A stretch of DNA of 30,421 nucleotides, from positions 1 through 30,421 of the forward strand of contig WIXG01000634.1 of NCBI GenBank assembly GCA_009869945.1. The letters are read 5' to 3'. The position numbers were made by a program, and so were the translations under genes. The notes under the pieces are model-generated. The model was not told the origin of the DNA, ran no database searches, and worked only from the letters and a program-made list of their open reading frames with translations. This document shows positions 9,779 through 19,510 of the stretch, piece by piece. The DNA comes from Mesaphorura yosii (taxonomy: Eukaryota > Arthropoda > Collembola > Poduromorpha > Tullbergiidae). Numbering within the stretch: position 1 is the stretch's first letter; each line of letters starts with the position of its first letter.

Positions 9779-9994
9779 TTATGTGCCATGGTGAAGGGGC
9801 CAGGTGTCGGTGCAGGTGCCGTTGTGGCATTCCAAGTACGAACAGCAGTCGTCGTTTCGAGCGCAGGGGCCAAGGCTTCCTTGGCAGATTTGAGCGGCGA
9901 TCTCACCCACTGTCGCCAGCAGAATCGCCGCCACGGACAGGACGAGGGTGACCAGAAGAAGAAATGTGAAGTGGCGTTGGCCTGATGTCTCCAT
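9779..9994 (-). CDS. secreted single-domain knottin (inhibitor-cystine-knot-like) peptide
   Basis: A single-exon frame of 71 residues. Residues 9-33 are strongly hydrophobic and end in small residues, fitting a signal peptide cleaved near AAQ-I. The mature part has six cysteines spaced C-x6-C-x5-CC-x4-C-x4-C (starting CQGSLGPCARNDDCC), the classic cystine-knot arrangement seen in arthropod venom peptides, antimicrobial peptides and protease or channel inhibitors. The sequence alone does not say which role applies; the family is functionally promiscuous. A TATA-like CTTATA complement at 10097-10102 and a downstream AATAAA support an independent short transcript. It lacks the larger loops of the double-knottin gene at 21001, so it is at best a distant relative. 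Confidence 0.78.
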   Translation of the reverse strand: METSGQRHFTFLLLVTLVLSVAAILLATVGEIAAQICQGSLGPCARNDDCCSYLECHNGTCTDTWPLHHGT

Positions 9995-10096
9995 TTGCGA
10001 AAATTGTTGATGAAAACGAAAATGTACGTAAGGGAGAATTATTTCTCAAGCTCGACTTCGACTTCGAAACTGTAGCCAAGCGAGAGCGCCCGATTT

Positions 10097-10102
10097 CTTA
10101 TA
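10097..10102 (-). promoter_or_regulatory. TATA-like element upstream of the knottin-type gene
   Basis: The minus strand reads TAATATAAG about 105 bp before the ATG at 9994. This would place transcription start near 10070. Confidence 0.35.
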
Positions 10103-10457
10103 TTAGGCATTGATCGTGACTTTGAATTAATTTGTCGTTAGTCATCAGAAAAGGAATTTTTCCAATTTGGGGGAAAACACATGCTCCCTGGAACAGAGCG
10201 AGAAGAGACTGCGAAAAGGTGTAAAGAAGAACTTCTCGAAAACACGATGACGGCAGAACGATTTCCAGCGACGCATGTGACTTGGCATAACAAAATCGAA
10301 TTTGCAGTGCAGTAAATCTTCCATTCATTCTAAATTTGAGCTCATGATTCACAAGTGACGAGGTGTTATTAGAAATTCAATCCAAAGAACGAAAAAATCA
10401 CGCAAAAATTCGCGGTCAAGAAGATTTAAGCTACCAAATAAGCGAAAAATGAAAATG
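10103..10457. other. no supported gene
   Basis: The 84-codon minus-strand frame at 10098-10352 has no recognisable domain, signal peptide or splice partner. Nothing else stands out. Confidence 0.4.
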
Positions 10458-10475
10458 GTTTATTATAAGTGTGAT

Positions 10476-10720
10476 TTCAGAACATGTCAGCCGGGTAGGG
10501 GTGCAGTGTTGACCCGTTGGGCAGCTCCGCTCCGGCTTCAGGACGCATTCGAAGTATTGGCACAGATGAATTTGTAGCGGGCTTTCGAGTCCTGTAGTTG
10601 ATGCTCCTTTCAGCAGTAGAACAATTGCTACCCGGCGGGCACTTGCCCACATGGCTTGCAGCGGAGTTTGCCCGGAAGTTTGCAGATTTTGCATACCGCC
10701 GCTGGAGTGGACTCCGACAT
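10476..10720 (-). pseudogene. MYND-type zinc-finger remnant or short broken gene
   Basis: An ATG at 10720 opens MSESTPAAV followed by CKICKLPGKLRCKPC, matching the first half of a MYND finger. In the same frame, after TAG at 10628-10630, FYC, a TGA at 10610-10612 and KEHQLQDSKARYKFIC resemble the second half, where families usually have YCS-x-x-HQ-x-x-DW-x-x-H-K-x-x-C. Two stops and the lost Trp and His suggest decay. A different frame is open for about 80 codons and ends at 10476 with an AATAAA complement at 10458-10463, so a short transcript cannot be excluded. Assignment rests on motif pattern only. Confidence 0.38.
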
Positions 10721-10739
10721 TATGCGATTGGCTATTTCC

Positions 10740-11539
10740 TGAAGCAGCAAGCTAGCTAGCTGTCAACTTCAATTGTGTCACTGCTTTGTTAGCTGGAGTC
10801 CCGGTTAACCAAGGTTAAACAAACTCGAAACCCGACTTCTTGGTTCAAGCCCATCCCGTCGGCGATTGCGGCACGCACAGAAAAAAGAAAGGAGTTTCGC
10901 AGACTGTCGAGTCGGCTGCCTTTCGGGTTCGTTTCTTGGCGACTGCCGCATCCGAGGCTTTGTAATGTTGGTGTCATTGGGGCTCCGACCTTCCGTCATT
11001 GAGATAAGCAAATTAGCTTTAATCGCTCGCTGTGCTCTTTCTTCAATGCATCGCACTGCCCACCCCCCACTCAGGTAACCAAACTAGCTTATGCAGGCCG
11101 GAAGCGGCCTGCCGAATAAGCTATTAAGAACGATAATCTCAAAGGGACGGAAAGACAGAGGAGGACACGAAAAGGAAGAGTGGTTCGAAGCGATTTCGCT
11201 CTTTCGCAGCTCTCTTTTTTATCTCCTGAACCCTGCAACTTCCACTGCGTCAAATCATTTCATTGCTTTTCTTGTTGCACAAGCCTTGCTTCTGCTTGCG
11301 TCGTTCTTTCTTTATTCCTGCGAAGAACCAGCTGTTCGCCCGGTCTGTTCAAATTAGACTGATCGTATGCGATTGTGATTTTGTGATTACCCGGATCCAG
11401 CTCAACTTACACTTACGGGGGCAGACATCGACATGGTGCTTCTTTTTCTGGAAACTTTAACCAATCGCACTTCCAAAGTTCAGTCTGAAGCAATGGAGTG
11501 CGACGGGAGGAGAGAAGCTGACCTGCAGTAGCAGTGACA
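10740..11539. other. intergenic, no supported gene
   Basis: Short open frames on both strands share no protein-like features. A small perfect hairpin (GCAGGCC/GGCCTGC) lies at about 11093-11113. The right end holds the promoter side of the C15orf61 homologue. Confidence 0.45.
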
Positions 11540-12169
11540 ATGCGACGAATTGGCATTGGCAGTGTACAAATGAATTCTGTGGTTAAATTACTGAAAAAGC
11601 CGAAGGCTTCTGAGGTAAGTTTTCACGACGCTAACATTAAAGCTCACTAAGAGCAGACGCAGCGGACGAATTTCTTGATTTACGTATGCTGCAGGTTCTA
11701 ACTTGCCATTTGGAGAGCAGCAATTTCCCACCGTGGACGTCGTTCTTCCTGAGGCAGGCGAGTGTGGTCAACGACCAGTGGGGCAGGTCCCATTTTAATT
11801 GGACGGTGGGCGAAGGGACGAAGAACTACCACATCCTTCGCACGGGCTGCTTCCCCTTTATCAAGTACCACTGCACGCAGAGACCGGTCCAGGACCTCAC
11901 ATTTGACGACATCTTCTTCAGAGTCATCAAAGTGGCCAATTTAGGTTAGCACCTTACTCCGAATTGACAACTAATCGATTAATTGCCTAATTTTTCTTTC
12001 GAGTCTAAAGCATTGCCAATTGCCTTTCCGCTTTTTAGGAATTCCGTGCCTCGCCTACGGACTGTCCTTCCAGTTCTACCGGAAAAAGCACGTCGAAACA
12101 GTCTCGACGTCCTGCGGTCCAGTCAACATTTACTTTCACTACAAAGAAGACAAAGGCTCACTGTACTGA
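11540..12169 (+). CDS. C15orf61: C15orf61 homologue, conserved metazoan protein of unknown function
   Basis: Three exons, 11540-11614, 11695-11944 and 12039-12169, joined across 80- and 94-bp introns, give 151 residues, close to the human length. Conserved blocks run in order: KPKASEVLTCHLES, PPWTSFF, VNDQWGRSHFNW, NYHILRTGCFPFIKYHC, then across the second intron VANLGIPCLAYGL, and finally ETVSTSCGPVNIYF and a C-terminal KEDKGSLY. This pattern matches vertebrate C15orf61 throughout. The function is not established for the family. The first of two in-frame ATGs (11540, 11570) is chosen; the second would remove ten residues. All three splice junctions keep conserved residues in frame. An AATAAA lies at 12209. 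Confidence 0.93.
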
Positions 12170-12208
12170 AGTGCAACGGTTAATCATAGTTTGCCCTCCG
12201 AGAGACTG

Positions 12209-12214
12209 AATAAA
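12209..12214 (+). terminator. polyadenylation signal of the C15orf61 homologue
   Basis: AATAAA 40 bp after the stop codon. Confidence 0.7.
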
Positions 12215-12324
12215 GTGTTTATTTTAACAAGTTAACACGAAGTTTCGATAGCACATTGGCCCTTATTGTCTATCTATCGATTCTATCCCTCGGTTCAGAG
12301 GTAGTTTCCATTCGCATCGTAGAC

Positions 12325-12928
12325 CTACCCTGACGGGGTGACCAGCACACGCTGATTACCAACTTGGGTCCAGATCCCAGTAATTTGTGGCTTCTGCTGC
12401 TGGAGAAACCCCATGGTCGGATTCTCTCCTGGCTTGATCATGCTTGAGATTCGTGCAGAACTTCTCCTCCATCGACTTGGGTAAAATGCCCTTGTGAAGA
12501 GTGCCCACTGGGTGCGCCAGGCTCTTTGGAACTTCGACAAAAATACCATCTGGGCAGTCATTAAGCCAGCTGACTAAAGTATATCAAGTCGACTTACTGA
12601 CCGCGTCAAGCAGGCCGCATTTGTTGATCTGAGCCAGCGCTCTTCGGCGTCTGCTGATCGCGTTCGGTCCTTCGACCCAGCCGAGTCCCTTGAAGGTTTC
12701 CTTGGTTGATTCCGGGGCGACGGTTTCCCAGGCGGAGGAGTACAGCGAGGCTGTCGTGTCCAATCAAACTCCGCTTGTCCTCCTCAGCATGGATGGCGCA
12801 CTAACTCCCAATGCAATATGCGACGGAGTCAAATTAGCATTGAATTGAACCGTTTCCAAGAGAAACAGGCAACTTACGACGTAAAACGTCACGACCAGGA
12901 CACATGACAGAAGAATTCGATTCATCAT
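12325..12928 (-). other. second open frame through the same three exons, with a signal-peptide-like start
   Basis: Starting at the ATG at 12928 and using the very same splice sites, a different frame stays open for 142 codons to a TAG at 12325. It begins with a hydrophobic MMNRILLSCVLVVTFYV segment, then becomes Pro/Arg/Ser-rich in exon 2, as expected for a shifted frame. Exon 2 codon bias favours the other frame. Either the signal peptide belongs to the other product through a junction I cannot resolve, or both frames are used, or this one is a shadow. Confidence 0.3.
12356..12905 (-). CDS. small three-exon protein, unrecognised (frame 1 of an overlapping pair)
   Basis: Exons 12878-12905, 12598-12750 and 12356-12549, with introns of 127 and 48 bp, give 124 residues. 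Exons 2 and 3 in this frame have the strong G/C third-position bias of other genes here and read as ordinary protein (SAWETVAPESTKETFKGLGW, NGIFVEVPKSLAHPVGTLHK, ending NYWDLDPSW). The exon 2/3 junction joins GTC-A with AT-GGT in phase. The 5' end is uncertain: the only upstream acceptor after an in-frame TGA is CGACAG at 12751, which needs a phase-1 donor; the GTAAGT donor at 12877 supplies it if translation starts at 12905. No known domain is recognised. It faces the C15orf61 homologue tail to tail. Confidence 0.55.
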
Positions 12929-13289
12929 CTCGGCGCTGGTAGCTAACAAAGTGCTGTCTGCTCTCCAATGAAAAAGTGACCTGGAAATGAAAGGCGTCTG
13001 CGAAATGACGGAAATATTTTAAAGGATTTGGAATTCAAGTAAGCAGCGGTAGCGGTTGTTGTCGAGCTGGGAAGAGAACGAAAGATAAGGAAAGACGCAG
13101 AAGCTCTTTCGCAATGGCGAAGCTGGACCCTGTTCGCATTGACCATTTCCTGTTTAATTTGTCGGTTTAATTGGGTCGGCATTTGATTACGGCCTAAGCA
13201 TTGTCAGTCGGAGCTGAACATGATTGCTTCAAACTACTTGATCAGCGCCCGAACACCGAACTTGAATGCCGTCGCCGCGTAGTCCGGCT

Positions 13290-14856
13290 TCAGAATTTGG
13301 AAATTGTGTTTGCCTTTGTGGTGCACAGCAGAGTCACGAGTGCTTCGAGGATCATGTACAGCAGTTGCAGAGGCGTGTGCCGTGAGAAGACGAAGAAACC
13401 CCCCACGTAGATCTCCACCGGCGGGTAGGCCGCGTAGCACGCCCGCCAATACTTCCCCTTCGTGTTCGCTTGCGTCTCGCGCGCCCGCTTGTCTTTCAGC
13501 CGCCCCATTTTGGACGCAGATTCGCCGCCGACGGCGAGCACAAAAATCCCGCCCAGCACAACGAGCACGGTCAGTAGCATGAAGGCACGAGCTGCCGAAG
13601 CGAATCTTCCCCGAATCACGAAGAAGGAGCCGCCCACGACGAGCGCGGCGCCCTGCACGCAGACGGCCGGCAGGAGCGTGTGCAGAAACTCGTTCGCAAG
13701 CTTAGTGTCCAGGCATATGAAGCGGTAGATGGCGAGGAAGCGGCTGTGGCGCTGGTATTCAGGCCTGAGGCGTGACTCGCGAGGTGCCCGCCTAGGAGAA
13801 AAGCAACAGAATTCGGATTTGAGCAGTGCTTTCATAATTGAGATGATACCTATGCTTGGATTTGACTTACTCGAGCTCCTGAAAGACGCAGAGTTCCAGC
13901 ACGGCGAGGAGGATGGCAAGGCTCATGTAGGAGGCAAGTTGCTGGAGCACGAGCGCGGTGCCCGACCACTGCAGCAGCGCCCAGAAGGCCACCAGGAGAG
14001 GGTGGCCGTCGGTGTCACAGGCGGGAAACACGATTCCGACCACCGTCAGGTTGCACTGCACGAAGAAGAGAAGCAGAAACACAACTGGAGCGAAGACTAT
14101 GCCGACAAGGCACACAAGGATTCCCGCGGCAACAATCAAGTCCTCCCGTGTGCCCGCCCCGGCGTGGCGCTGCTGTCTGGGGTTCATCCACTCGCCTGAT
14201 GTAAGCAGACCCAAGTTTACTCGCATTACCACACTATAAAGTAAAGACTTACTTTGAAGAAGTTCATAGGCATGAGTCCGCATGTTGAACAGCGCCGCGA
14301 AGAGCTCCGCATTTGAGAAACTATGAAGGGCGAAGGTCACGAAGAAGGAGCTGACGAGACTCGTGAACAGCTCGAAGCACAGCACCAACTCGTCACTGCC
14401 CCCGACTTCTTTTCCTTGGCCTTGGGCGCGTTGCAAAAGGTGGAGGAGACCTTGGAACCCTGCAGCCAGTGCCCAGAGAACCACCGCCCCGGTGACCAGC
14501 CTCCACTTCAGCCAAGTCCACCGCAACTGCCGCCAGCCGCCGATGTACACGAGTCGCATCTGCTTCCGGTTCCAACGGAAGGGACTCGCCCACAACAGCC
14601 GAATCAGGAGCTCAGCCGCAAAGTACGTCCAACGCAGGGCGAATTGGCGCTGCGTAGGTACGGTCACGGGCGCAAGTGGAAGGGGGACAAACTTCAAGAT
14701 GGCGAGCAGGGCCTGCTTTGGCATTCTGGAACGAGGCAGGCAGGCAGGCGATACGAACGTCCAGCATAAATAGACTGCCGGCTGCCAATATCTTTCCGCG
14801 AGAAGAAAGTCAGAAGTCGCAACACTTAATCTTGATCGAACCTTCCCGCTACTCAT
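13290..14856 (-). CDS. multi-pass membrane protein, gustatory-receptor-like chemoreceptor candidate
   Basis: Three exons, 14253-14856, 13871-14195 and 13290-13791 (introns of 57 and 79 bp), give 476 residues. All junctions use GTAAGT donors and keep frame. Seven or eight hydrophobic segments are visible, among them WTYFAAELLIRLLW, VTGAVVLWALAAGFQGLL, LCFELFTSLVSSFFVTFAL, a long LIVAAGILVCLVGIVFAPVV, FMLLTVLVVLGGIFVLAV and LLYMILEALVTLLC. Intracellular-looking Arg/Lys-rich loops lie between them. The length, the lack of a signal peptide and a late hydrophobic segment close to the C-terminus resemble arthropod gustatory receptors, but the family's TYhhhhhQF signature is not seen. Translation could start at an internal ATG (residue 45). 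The gene is well supported; the chemoreceptor assignment is tentative. Confidence 0.72.
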
Positions 14857-14879
14857 GAAGTTATAAACGCTCTTAAAGG

Positions 14880-15186
14880 CTTTTATGAGAAAGCTTTTAA
14901 GTTTTTACCGGGAAGGAATTCAACAAACAATTCCGGCAAGTGCATTTGAATGCAGTTAAGTGCTTCTGAAAATGACTTTCGAGTGTTTTCGTGGTTTCTT
15001 CGCCTGACGAAATGGTCGACCTTGGTACAGTTGTGCTTCACGTGCCAATTTATTAAGCAGTTACTTCAGGGTTCAGAGATAGACAGAAAGAGTGCAAGTG
15101 CAGCGCACTGCGAAAAAGGAGGAATCTGACCGAAGTGGGCAACAACTCATTGGACCTATCCGGGGATAGGAAAGATAGTACCTGTC
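14880..15186. other. no supported gene
   Basis: Spacer between the membrane-protein gene start and the MULE relic. No protein-like frame or clear repeat was seen. Confidence 0.45.
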
Positions 15187-15753
15187 GTGAAGTCTTCCCT
15201 ACGGCTAAATGCTACGGTTGCCTTTTCCATCTTAGCCAAAGGATTTATAGAAATAATATGTATATGTTCGTCTGGTTTTAAGACATTATATTCTCAGGAC
15301 AAAGAATTTTTTACTGCCATAAGAGCTCTACATGCCCTCGCTTTTGTTCCACTTATAGATGTGATTCTAAGATGTTATGAGATCAGAAACTTCTACAAGG
15401 TCAACACGTCTGAGCCATTGAAGAAGATATACAAATATTTCCATGATACCTACATAGGCACAGATTAGGGTAATGCGCTCTTTCCTATCGGAATTGGAAT
15501 TTCTTTTTTGGAATTGTTACAACAGTTTCCGAGAAATTTTTCCACGTACGAACAATGTAGTTGAAGGTTGGCAATTTCGTATCAATTGTAAACTGGTGGG
15601 GAGTCGCCACTTGTGGAAATGCTTACATGTACTGGTTAAAGAACGTGTTCACAGGGAGGCACAGTGCAACAAACTGTCCTCTCGTTTAGTTGAACCGCAA
15701 AATAAGTACAGAAAGATAAATGAAAGATTAAGTGAAATCTTGCCGACTTACAA
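15187..15753 (+). pseudogene. MULE (Mutator-like) transposase, C-terminal relic
   Basis: The plus strand holds two protein blocks in different frames. The first ends TLYSQDKEFFTAIRALHALA, then FVPLIDVILRCYEI and DTYIGTD. After a frame change the second reads WNCYNSF, FPRTNNVVEGWQFRI, LWKCLHVLVKE and YRKINERLSEI. Together they match the tail of the FLYWCH-associated MULE transposases widespread in arthropods (A-L-A-F-V-P ... W-N-x-Y ... R-T-N-N-x-V-E-G-W-H ... L-N-E-R). At least one and probably two frameshifts and the missing N-terminal half make it a dead fragment. Confidence 0.75.
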
Positions 15754-16264
15754 CACGGGCGGGATTTTCCCTTTTCTTTCGCATGCCTCAAGGCCTTTTC
15801 CTCGTTTTCTTGCCACGCACTCAATCCTTTTGTTGCGCTACTTCAGCCCAGCTCCCGCATGTGGGGCAAGTTATTATTGGCATTTTTCACGAAACAAGCA
15901 AGAATTCGACGCACATGTCATGTTCGTTTGTGCTCGTTGAACTTGCTAATTGGATGCACTGTATTAGCTGGTTCCAATTTCCAATGAAATTAACAAAGAG
16001 AACGCTCTTTGTTAATTCAATTATCACAGGCATGCCGGACCGGAGCACGACAGGCTTGCGCAAATTTGAGCATATAATTAATTAAGCACCTGCATACATC
16101 GAATTATGAATTATCGATTTATTGCCCCACTTTCCCATGTACGAAGTGAATGTCCTGACGACTCGAGTTGATGTTGCTTTGTTTATCCGGCATTCAACCC
16201 TCCTTCATTCTTCTCCAGACTCACGCACTGCCTTCTTCTCGTCGTTCTCGTGGTGCTGGCAAAA
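15754..16264. other. intergenic, no supported gene
   Basis: AT-rich, with direct duplication of short runs such as GTTAATTCAATTA-type words, but no protein-like frames. The 117-codon frame at 15732-16085 shows no recognisable features. Confidence 0.4.
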
Positions 16265-16770
16265 ATGAGGTTCCTCGTCTGCGTTTCCGTTTTCTCGCTC
16301 TTGTGGTTCTGTCGCTGTGCAGGAGGCGAACACGCCGGGAGCGCCAAGGCAGTGGTTCCAGGTAACGTGCCCGAAAGAGGGCTTACGCTCCGCCAACCGC
16401 GCCAGACGAAGCAGGAGGAGGAGGACGAAGAGGAGGAGGTCATCGGTGGGCTGGCTGTCATTCAAGGGGTCCATTGAAGCATACGATAAACTAATTAATT
16501 AACCTAACTGATCCGTCCTCCTCTGCACCCGCACAGGCTTCCGACCTCTTCGCGAACCTCGCCGGCGGAAACCGGAGCGAAATGGGCCCACTCGCCCAAA
16601 TCTTCAATATCACCCGCACCGTCGAAAACGCCGGAAACTTCGTCCGGACGCAGGTGCAGGCGGTCGACAACTTTGGCCAGAGCGTCTGGAAACTCTTTGG
16701 CATCAACCCCCCAGCAAGCTTGCTCGGAGGCGGCGCGGGGAACGGGACGGGCCTTTTCGGATTAGGATAG
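16265..16770 (+). CDS. small secreted protein, unrecognised
   Basis: The ATG at 16265 begins a clear signal peptide (MRFLVCVSVFSLLWFCRCAG) followed by an acidic, Glu-rich stretch. A second exon, 16537-16770, opens after a good acceptor (CTCTGCACCCGCACAG) and reads ASDLFANLAGGNRSEMGPLA onward to a Gly-rich end (LFGLG) and a TAG stop. Exon 2 is open in phase 0. The donor is unresolved: the strong CAG|GTAACG at about 16361 is in phase 1 and does not fit; the phase-0 choice at 16439 (GAG|GTCATC) is weak. The mature protein would be about 110 residues and has no cysteine pattern. The N-glycosylation-type motifs NRS and NIT fit secretion. No family is recognised. Confidence 0.55.
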
Positions 16771-16965
16771 TCGCATAATGTAAAACTTCCACATGCAAAT
16801 AGAAAATATCGTCTGATTTCCAAGTGCGACTTTGACTTCGCAAATTTGCAACTGTTCAAATATTTGCGACGACTTGTTTTCGCAACCGAGTGCAATTAAT
16901 TCGCAGCGAGCAAAAGGTACAGATGTTGAGTGCAGGTTTTGATCCACAATTTTCCGTCGTGCATG

Positions 16966-16973
16966 TATAAAAG
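16966..16973 (+). promoter_or_regulatory. TATA box of the defensin-like gene
   Basis: TATAAAAG lies 105 bp before the ATG at 17071, giving a predicted transcription start near 16996. Confidence 0.6.
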
Positions 16974-17070
16974 ATGCCATCTAATTAACAGCGGCAACTG
17001 TTAATTGACTTTTACTGGTTTTCCATTTTGTTCTGACTGCACTCGAATTTTCAAGTGCGGGGGTGCCAAA

Positions 17071-17342
17071 ATGATTGCGAGAGTTCTGCTTTCTTTTCTG
17101 CTGCTGAGCGCTTTCGCCAGCTGTTTGGTCGCTGCGGGTGGAAACTGCGGGTTCGGAGTCATCAATGGCGCCGGAGGCTACCGTGGCACTTGTCGATGTA
17201 AGCAATCGGTCCTTTCTCGCTTTGCAACGAGTTTTTGCAATTTCTTTTCCTGTTGGCAGACATTTGTTTAGCCCACGAACGGGTTTACCGAGCTGGGAAC
17301 GTCGGATGCCCGTCTGGCTGGGACTGCTGTGTGCCCTCTTAA
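17071..17342 (+). CDS. beta-defensin-like cysteine-rich secreted peptide
   Basis: Two exons, 17071-17197 and 17260-17342, with a 62-bp intron, give 69 residues. Residues 1-22 are a signal peptide (MIARVLLSFLLLSAFASCLV). The mature peptide has six cysteines spaced C-x14-C-x3-C-x13-C-x5-CC, beginning NCGFGVING and ending CPSGWDCCVPS. The closing C-x3-C-x13-C-x5-CC and a GYRGTCR segment before the second cysteine match the beta-defensin/big-defensin arrangement, with an unusually long first loop. Such peptides usually disrupt microbial membranes; activity here is inferred. The intron falls between the second and third cysteines. A TATA box, short leader and AATAAA at 17441 make a compact complete unit. 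Confidence 0.72.
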
Positions 17343-17440
17343 TTTTAATACTTGGGCAATTAACATGCGTCGTGCTATCAACTTTGGATTTATTCATTAC
17401 ATTACAACACATTACAATTGAAACACATGAGAAGGAATTC

Positions 17441-17446
17441 AATAAA
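17441..17446 (+). terminator. polyadenylation signal of the defensin-like gene
   Basis: AATAAA about 100 bp after the stop codon. Confidence 0.6.
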
Positions 17447-17755
17447 TGAAACCAATTATTAATCAAATCTGAGTCCGAATCTGAATGAAGTCCAGCTGGA
17501 GTTGCCCTGCTGCCTTTTGTAGGCACACAAGCCCAGAGAACAAACGACAAAGGATGCAGGAACGCGGTGCCACTTGAACTATGCCACTGATAGCAATTCA
17601 CCGTTAGCTAATGATGTGCTTCACGTAAAATCATTTCCATGTTCAGAGTTCACGGGCAATTCCTGCACGCGCAGCGCAGGAGCGAAATAAGCACTCAAGG
17701 GCCTTGCTAATTTATCAGCAAATTGGGATGTGAATCACTGTACAAAGATGAACAC

Positions 17756-17761
17756 TTTATT
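17756..17761 (-). terminator. polyadenylation signal of the TBC1D10 homologue
   Basis: AATAAA on the minus strand, 93 bp beyond the stop codon at 17854. Confidence 0.6.
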
Positions 17762-17853
17762 CGAGGACGAAGGAAAGTACAAAGACAAACACGGAGTAAT
17801 TAAATAATTAAAGCCTTGTGCTTGGATTTGCACTGTGCATTGTGCGTGCTAAA

Positions 17854-19241
17854 CTAATTTTGTGACCGTCCACGCCCCCTCGCCGACCCGCCAGCTGCCC
17901 CGGCCGTCTTTTCAGCTGCCTTCTCGGCCGCCTTACGTTTCAGCAGCTGTTTGTGGTGTTCCTTCCGCATGTCGTCGTCGGTCACGGGGAGGCGCTGGAG
18001 CTGATGCACAAGGAAGCGCTCGTCAGTCACGAACTCGGGAATGTCCTTCAAGGCGGCGAGGGTCTCGTACATGCTGGGGCAGGTCTTGAGCACCTGAGGC
18101 TGGCCAATCGTGTACTTGAGGAGCACCAACGCCGTGCGGAAGAGCACCTTGATCCCCTCGCAAAGAAACATGTCCCAGACGCGGAGGACGGAAGCCCAGG
18201 GGAGGGTGCGGGTGAAGGCGCAAAGGAACCACTCCGTCATGTACAATACCGGCTCAACCTCCTGCCGCTTCTGAAATACAAACATTCGACATCCATACTA
18301 ATTATTTAATTGCATTTAGCCACTGGCGAATTAAGTGCACATACCAAATGTCTCCTTGCTGCAGGCGCAATCTGCCCCAACAACCCGAAGAGAATGTCGC
18401 CGTCGAGTTTGAGGGCCTGCATCCCCGGCGAGTAGTACCCCTTTAGGTATTTGCCACAAATTGCCACCATGCACCAGAACGAGTCTTCGGCGGGCATGTG
18501 GAGCAGAAGAGTGGCTGCGATGGGGGCGTGCGCCTGGCAGTAGCCGTCATCAATGTTCAGGTTCGAGTACGCCTTTAGAACTCGAAACAAGTCTTCTTGC
18601 CTGTGCCCAAAATAAAAGTTAAGGCCACAAGATTTAGCCTTTAGTCGGGTTGCAGGAGTTTCATTGTTTTCTTACCCGTGCCCGTTGGCGCTGAAGTGTT
18701 CGTGCAATGGAAACTGGCGGTGAACGTCTTTGCGAATGTCTTCTATGCACTGCGGATTGCCCTGCTTGCTGAGCAGCTCCTCGAAGGTGGTGGGGTTCGC
18801 TCGCTGGAGGTAGGCGGCTCCACAGAGGTAGAACCAGGCACGTCCTCGGATGGAACGCGGAATCCCCTTCCGGCATCGACTCCTCACGAGCTTGAACTCT
18901 CGCTTCATGTAGTGGTCCCACTGACTCAGCATCTTCAGCCACTTTATCTCTCGCTGTCGCACCACTTCCGGGGGCACGTGGTCCCTGAAGCCAAAAGACA
19001 CTCGTGAAGCTTATCAGAGGAGTATTCTTATCAGTTGTGGTGCTTACGTGTCCTGTGCATGCTGGGCGCCTCCCATAAACCCGAATCGGTCGATTTCTGG
19101 AGTGTCGGGCTGGACAACTGCTGCTGGAGCCTCTGGACTGCCACTGCCCTCGTCGTCGTCTGGCTCCACCTCGTCCAGATCAGTCTCCCGAGCTGGAGCT
19201 CGGGGTCGGGGCGCCACTCGAGAGTCGGAGCTGGCACTCAT
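17854..19241 (-). CDS. TBC1D10: TBC1D10-family Rab GTPase-activating protein
   Basis: Four exons, 19048-19241, 18676-18984, 18345-18600 and 17854-18270 (introns 63, 75, 74 bp), give 391 residues. An acidic N-terminus carries the family's DRFGFMGG block. The [13 protein letters not shown] lead-in opens the TBC domain, which contains [15 protein letters not shown], the arginine-finger motif [10 protein letters not shown] (I-x-x-D-x-x-R), the glutamine-finger motif GYCQAHAP (Y-x-Q), [11 protein letters not shown], and the closing [20 protein letters not shown] and RVWDMF. Both catalytic fingers are present, so it should be an active Rab GAP; vertebrate TBC1D10 proteins act on Rab35 and Rab27. 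The C-terminus ends in a lysine/alanine/arginine-rich tail. The fly orthologue would be whacked. The start at 19241 is the first ATG of the exon. Confidence 0.93.
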
Positions 19242-19510
19242 CGTCACTCGTCACTTCATAAACAGCACAGTGAGTGGAATGAGTCAATGGAATTAATTAA
19301 TTTTGACTTTTGTGGAATTTAATTTTGCACTTGAAAAAAGGCGATTCGAACCTTGCGCGGACGCAAGTATTCTCACTTTCGTGTACAAGAAAGCGGGTTT
19401 GAAAAGTGAAGACGGAAAATCGCTAAAGAATACACGTGAAGAATCTGAACGGGTGCTTTCGCCAGTGAATTTAATGGAATTAATTAATTAGGGTCAGTGC
19501 TTAATGTACA
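19242..19510. promoter_or_regulatory. shared spacer between divergent TBC1D10 and SLX9 genes
   Basis: Only 269 bp separate the two start codons, so the genes probably share a bidirectional promoter. The spacer is AT-rich and contains two copies of GGAATTAATTAATT (about 19289 and 19474). No TATA box is obvious, as expected for housekeeping genes. Confidence 0.5.

Noticed and set aside
19340..19375. GATTCGAACC word suggestive of a tRNA T-arm (minus strand)
   Set aside because: The flanking bases do not form the T stem and no anticodon or acceptor arm can be drawn.
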